This document shows, piece after piece, positions 32,350 through 32,571 of a stretch of DNA of 32,571 nucleotides. The notes under the pieces are model-generated. The model saw nothing but the letters and a program-made list of their open reading frames with translations, made no database searches and was not told where the DNA came from. The stretch's first letter is position 1, and each line of letters starts with the position of its first letter. The stretch covers positions 1 through 32,571 of the forward strand of contig URPQ01000013.1 of assembly GCA_900549755.1 (NCBI GenBank), written 5' to 3'. A program made the position numbers and the translations under genes. The stretch comes from an uncultured Oscillospiraceae bacterium (GTDB lineage Bacteria; Bacillota; Clostridia; Oscillospirales; Acutalibacteraceae).

Positions 32350-32571
32350 TCATTGCACGCTTTTTCCCCCGTCAACATAAATGCTCTGCCCCGTTATATA
32401 CCGTCCCTCGTCCGAGCATAAAAGGCTTACCGTGCCCGCGCAGTCATCGGGCTCGCCGTAAAAGCCTACGGGAATACTGTCGGTCACCTTTTTGGCGTAT
32501 TCGGGGTCGGAGAGCGCCTCAACATTGCGGTCGGTATAAATAACGCCGGGCGCCATATTGTTGACCGTTAT
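32350..32571 (-). CDS. SDR-family oxidoreductase, C-terminal part (runs off the window)
   Basis: The last 73 codons of a short-chain dehydrogenase/reductase, an NAD(P)-dependent enzyme of about 250 aa. The readable end has ITVNNMAPGVIYTDRN, PVGFYGEPDDCAGTVSLLCSD and the typical YITGQSIYVDGG close to the stop. The N-terminal nucleotide-binding and catalytic YxxxK parts lie beyond the edge. The substrate is unknown; in this neighbourhood a sugar alcohol or uronate role would be plausible but is not shown. Confidence 0.85.
   Translation of the reverse strand: MTVNNMAPGVIYTDRNVEALSDPEYAKKVTDSIPVGFYGEPDDCAGTVSLLCSDEGRYITGQSIYVDGGKSVQ

Overview
The window looks like chromosome from an anaerobic gut-type Clostridia, most likely Oscillospirales/Ruminococcaceae-like. 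This rests on the classic Gram-positive rimP-nusA-ylxR-ylxQ-infB-rbfA order, strong AGGAGG ribosome sites, a dockerin protein, TnpV, and glycoside hydrolases of families GH2 and GH3. No species can be named from the sequence alone.

Layout. (1) 1-8600: a LytTR response regulator (+) converges on a GHKL sensor kinase (-) over a shared hairpin terminator. The kinase is divergent from a very large secreted protein (about 1861 aa: FG-GAP/VCBS-like repeats, a beta-rich Ser/Thr-rich middle, Fn3, InlB-like repeats, and collagen-like Gly-X-Y linkers alternating with a 31-residue module). The divergent region holds two 11-bp direct repeats ACAGCGTAAAC, 20 bp apart, just upstream of a promoter with a weak -35. 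This is the layout expected of a LytTR-activated promoter, so the two-component system probably controls the giant surface protein. (2) 8600-12450: an AT-rich, scarred accessory island with an N-terminally truncated AMP-forming ligase, an orphan coding fragment, tnpV, a two-ORF RES-domain system (NAD-targeting toxin family), and a decayed GyrI-like gene. (3) 12450-15290: a GH2 beta-galactosidase with its own promoter. (4) 15345-23977 (-): a compact operon rimP-nusA-rnpM-ylxQ-infB-rbfA-nrnA-truB-ribF-mscS, nearly all genes overlapping, with a strong promoter and a hairpin in its short leader. (5) 24246-25564 (+): a divergent PRPP synthetase and tRNA-Gln(TTG). (6) 25725-32571 (-): a carbohydrate-oriented group with a GH3 glycosidase, a sugar-sensor-like regulator carrying a C-terminal LuxR HTH, a secreted dockerin protein, a solute-binding lipoprotein without permeases in view, and the 3' end of an SDR oxidoreductase.

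How the parts fit. Region 4 couples transcription elongation, 30S maturation, initiation, tRNA pseudouridylation and flavin synthesis. Region 6 looks like local sensing, capture and hydrolysis of oligosaccharides. The most interesting parts are the LytTR-giant protein circuit, the split RES system with overlapping divergent promoters, the binding-protein/LuxR regulator flanked by an inverted repeat, the orphan dockerin, and the hairpin in the rimP-nusA leader. All assignments come from reading motifs and were not checked against databases.
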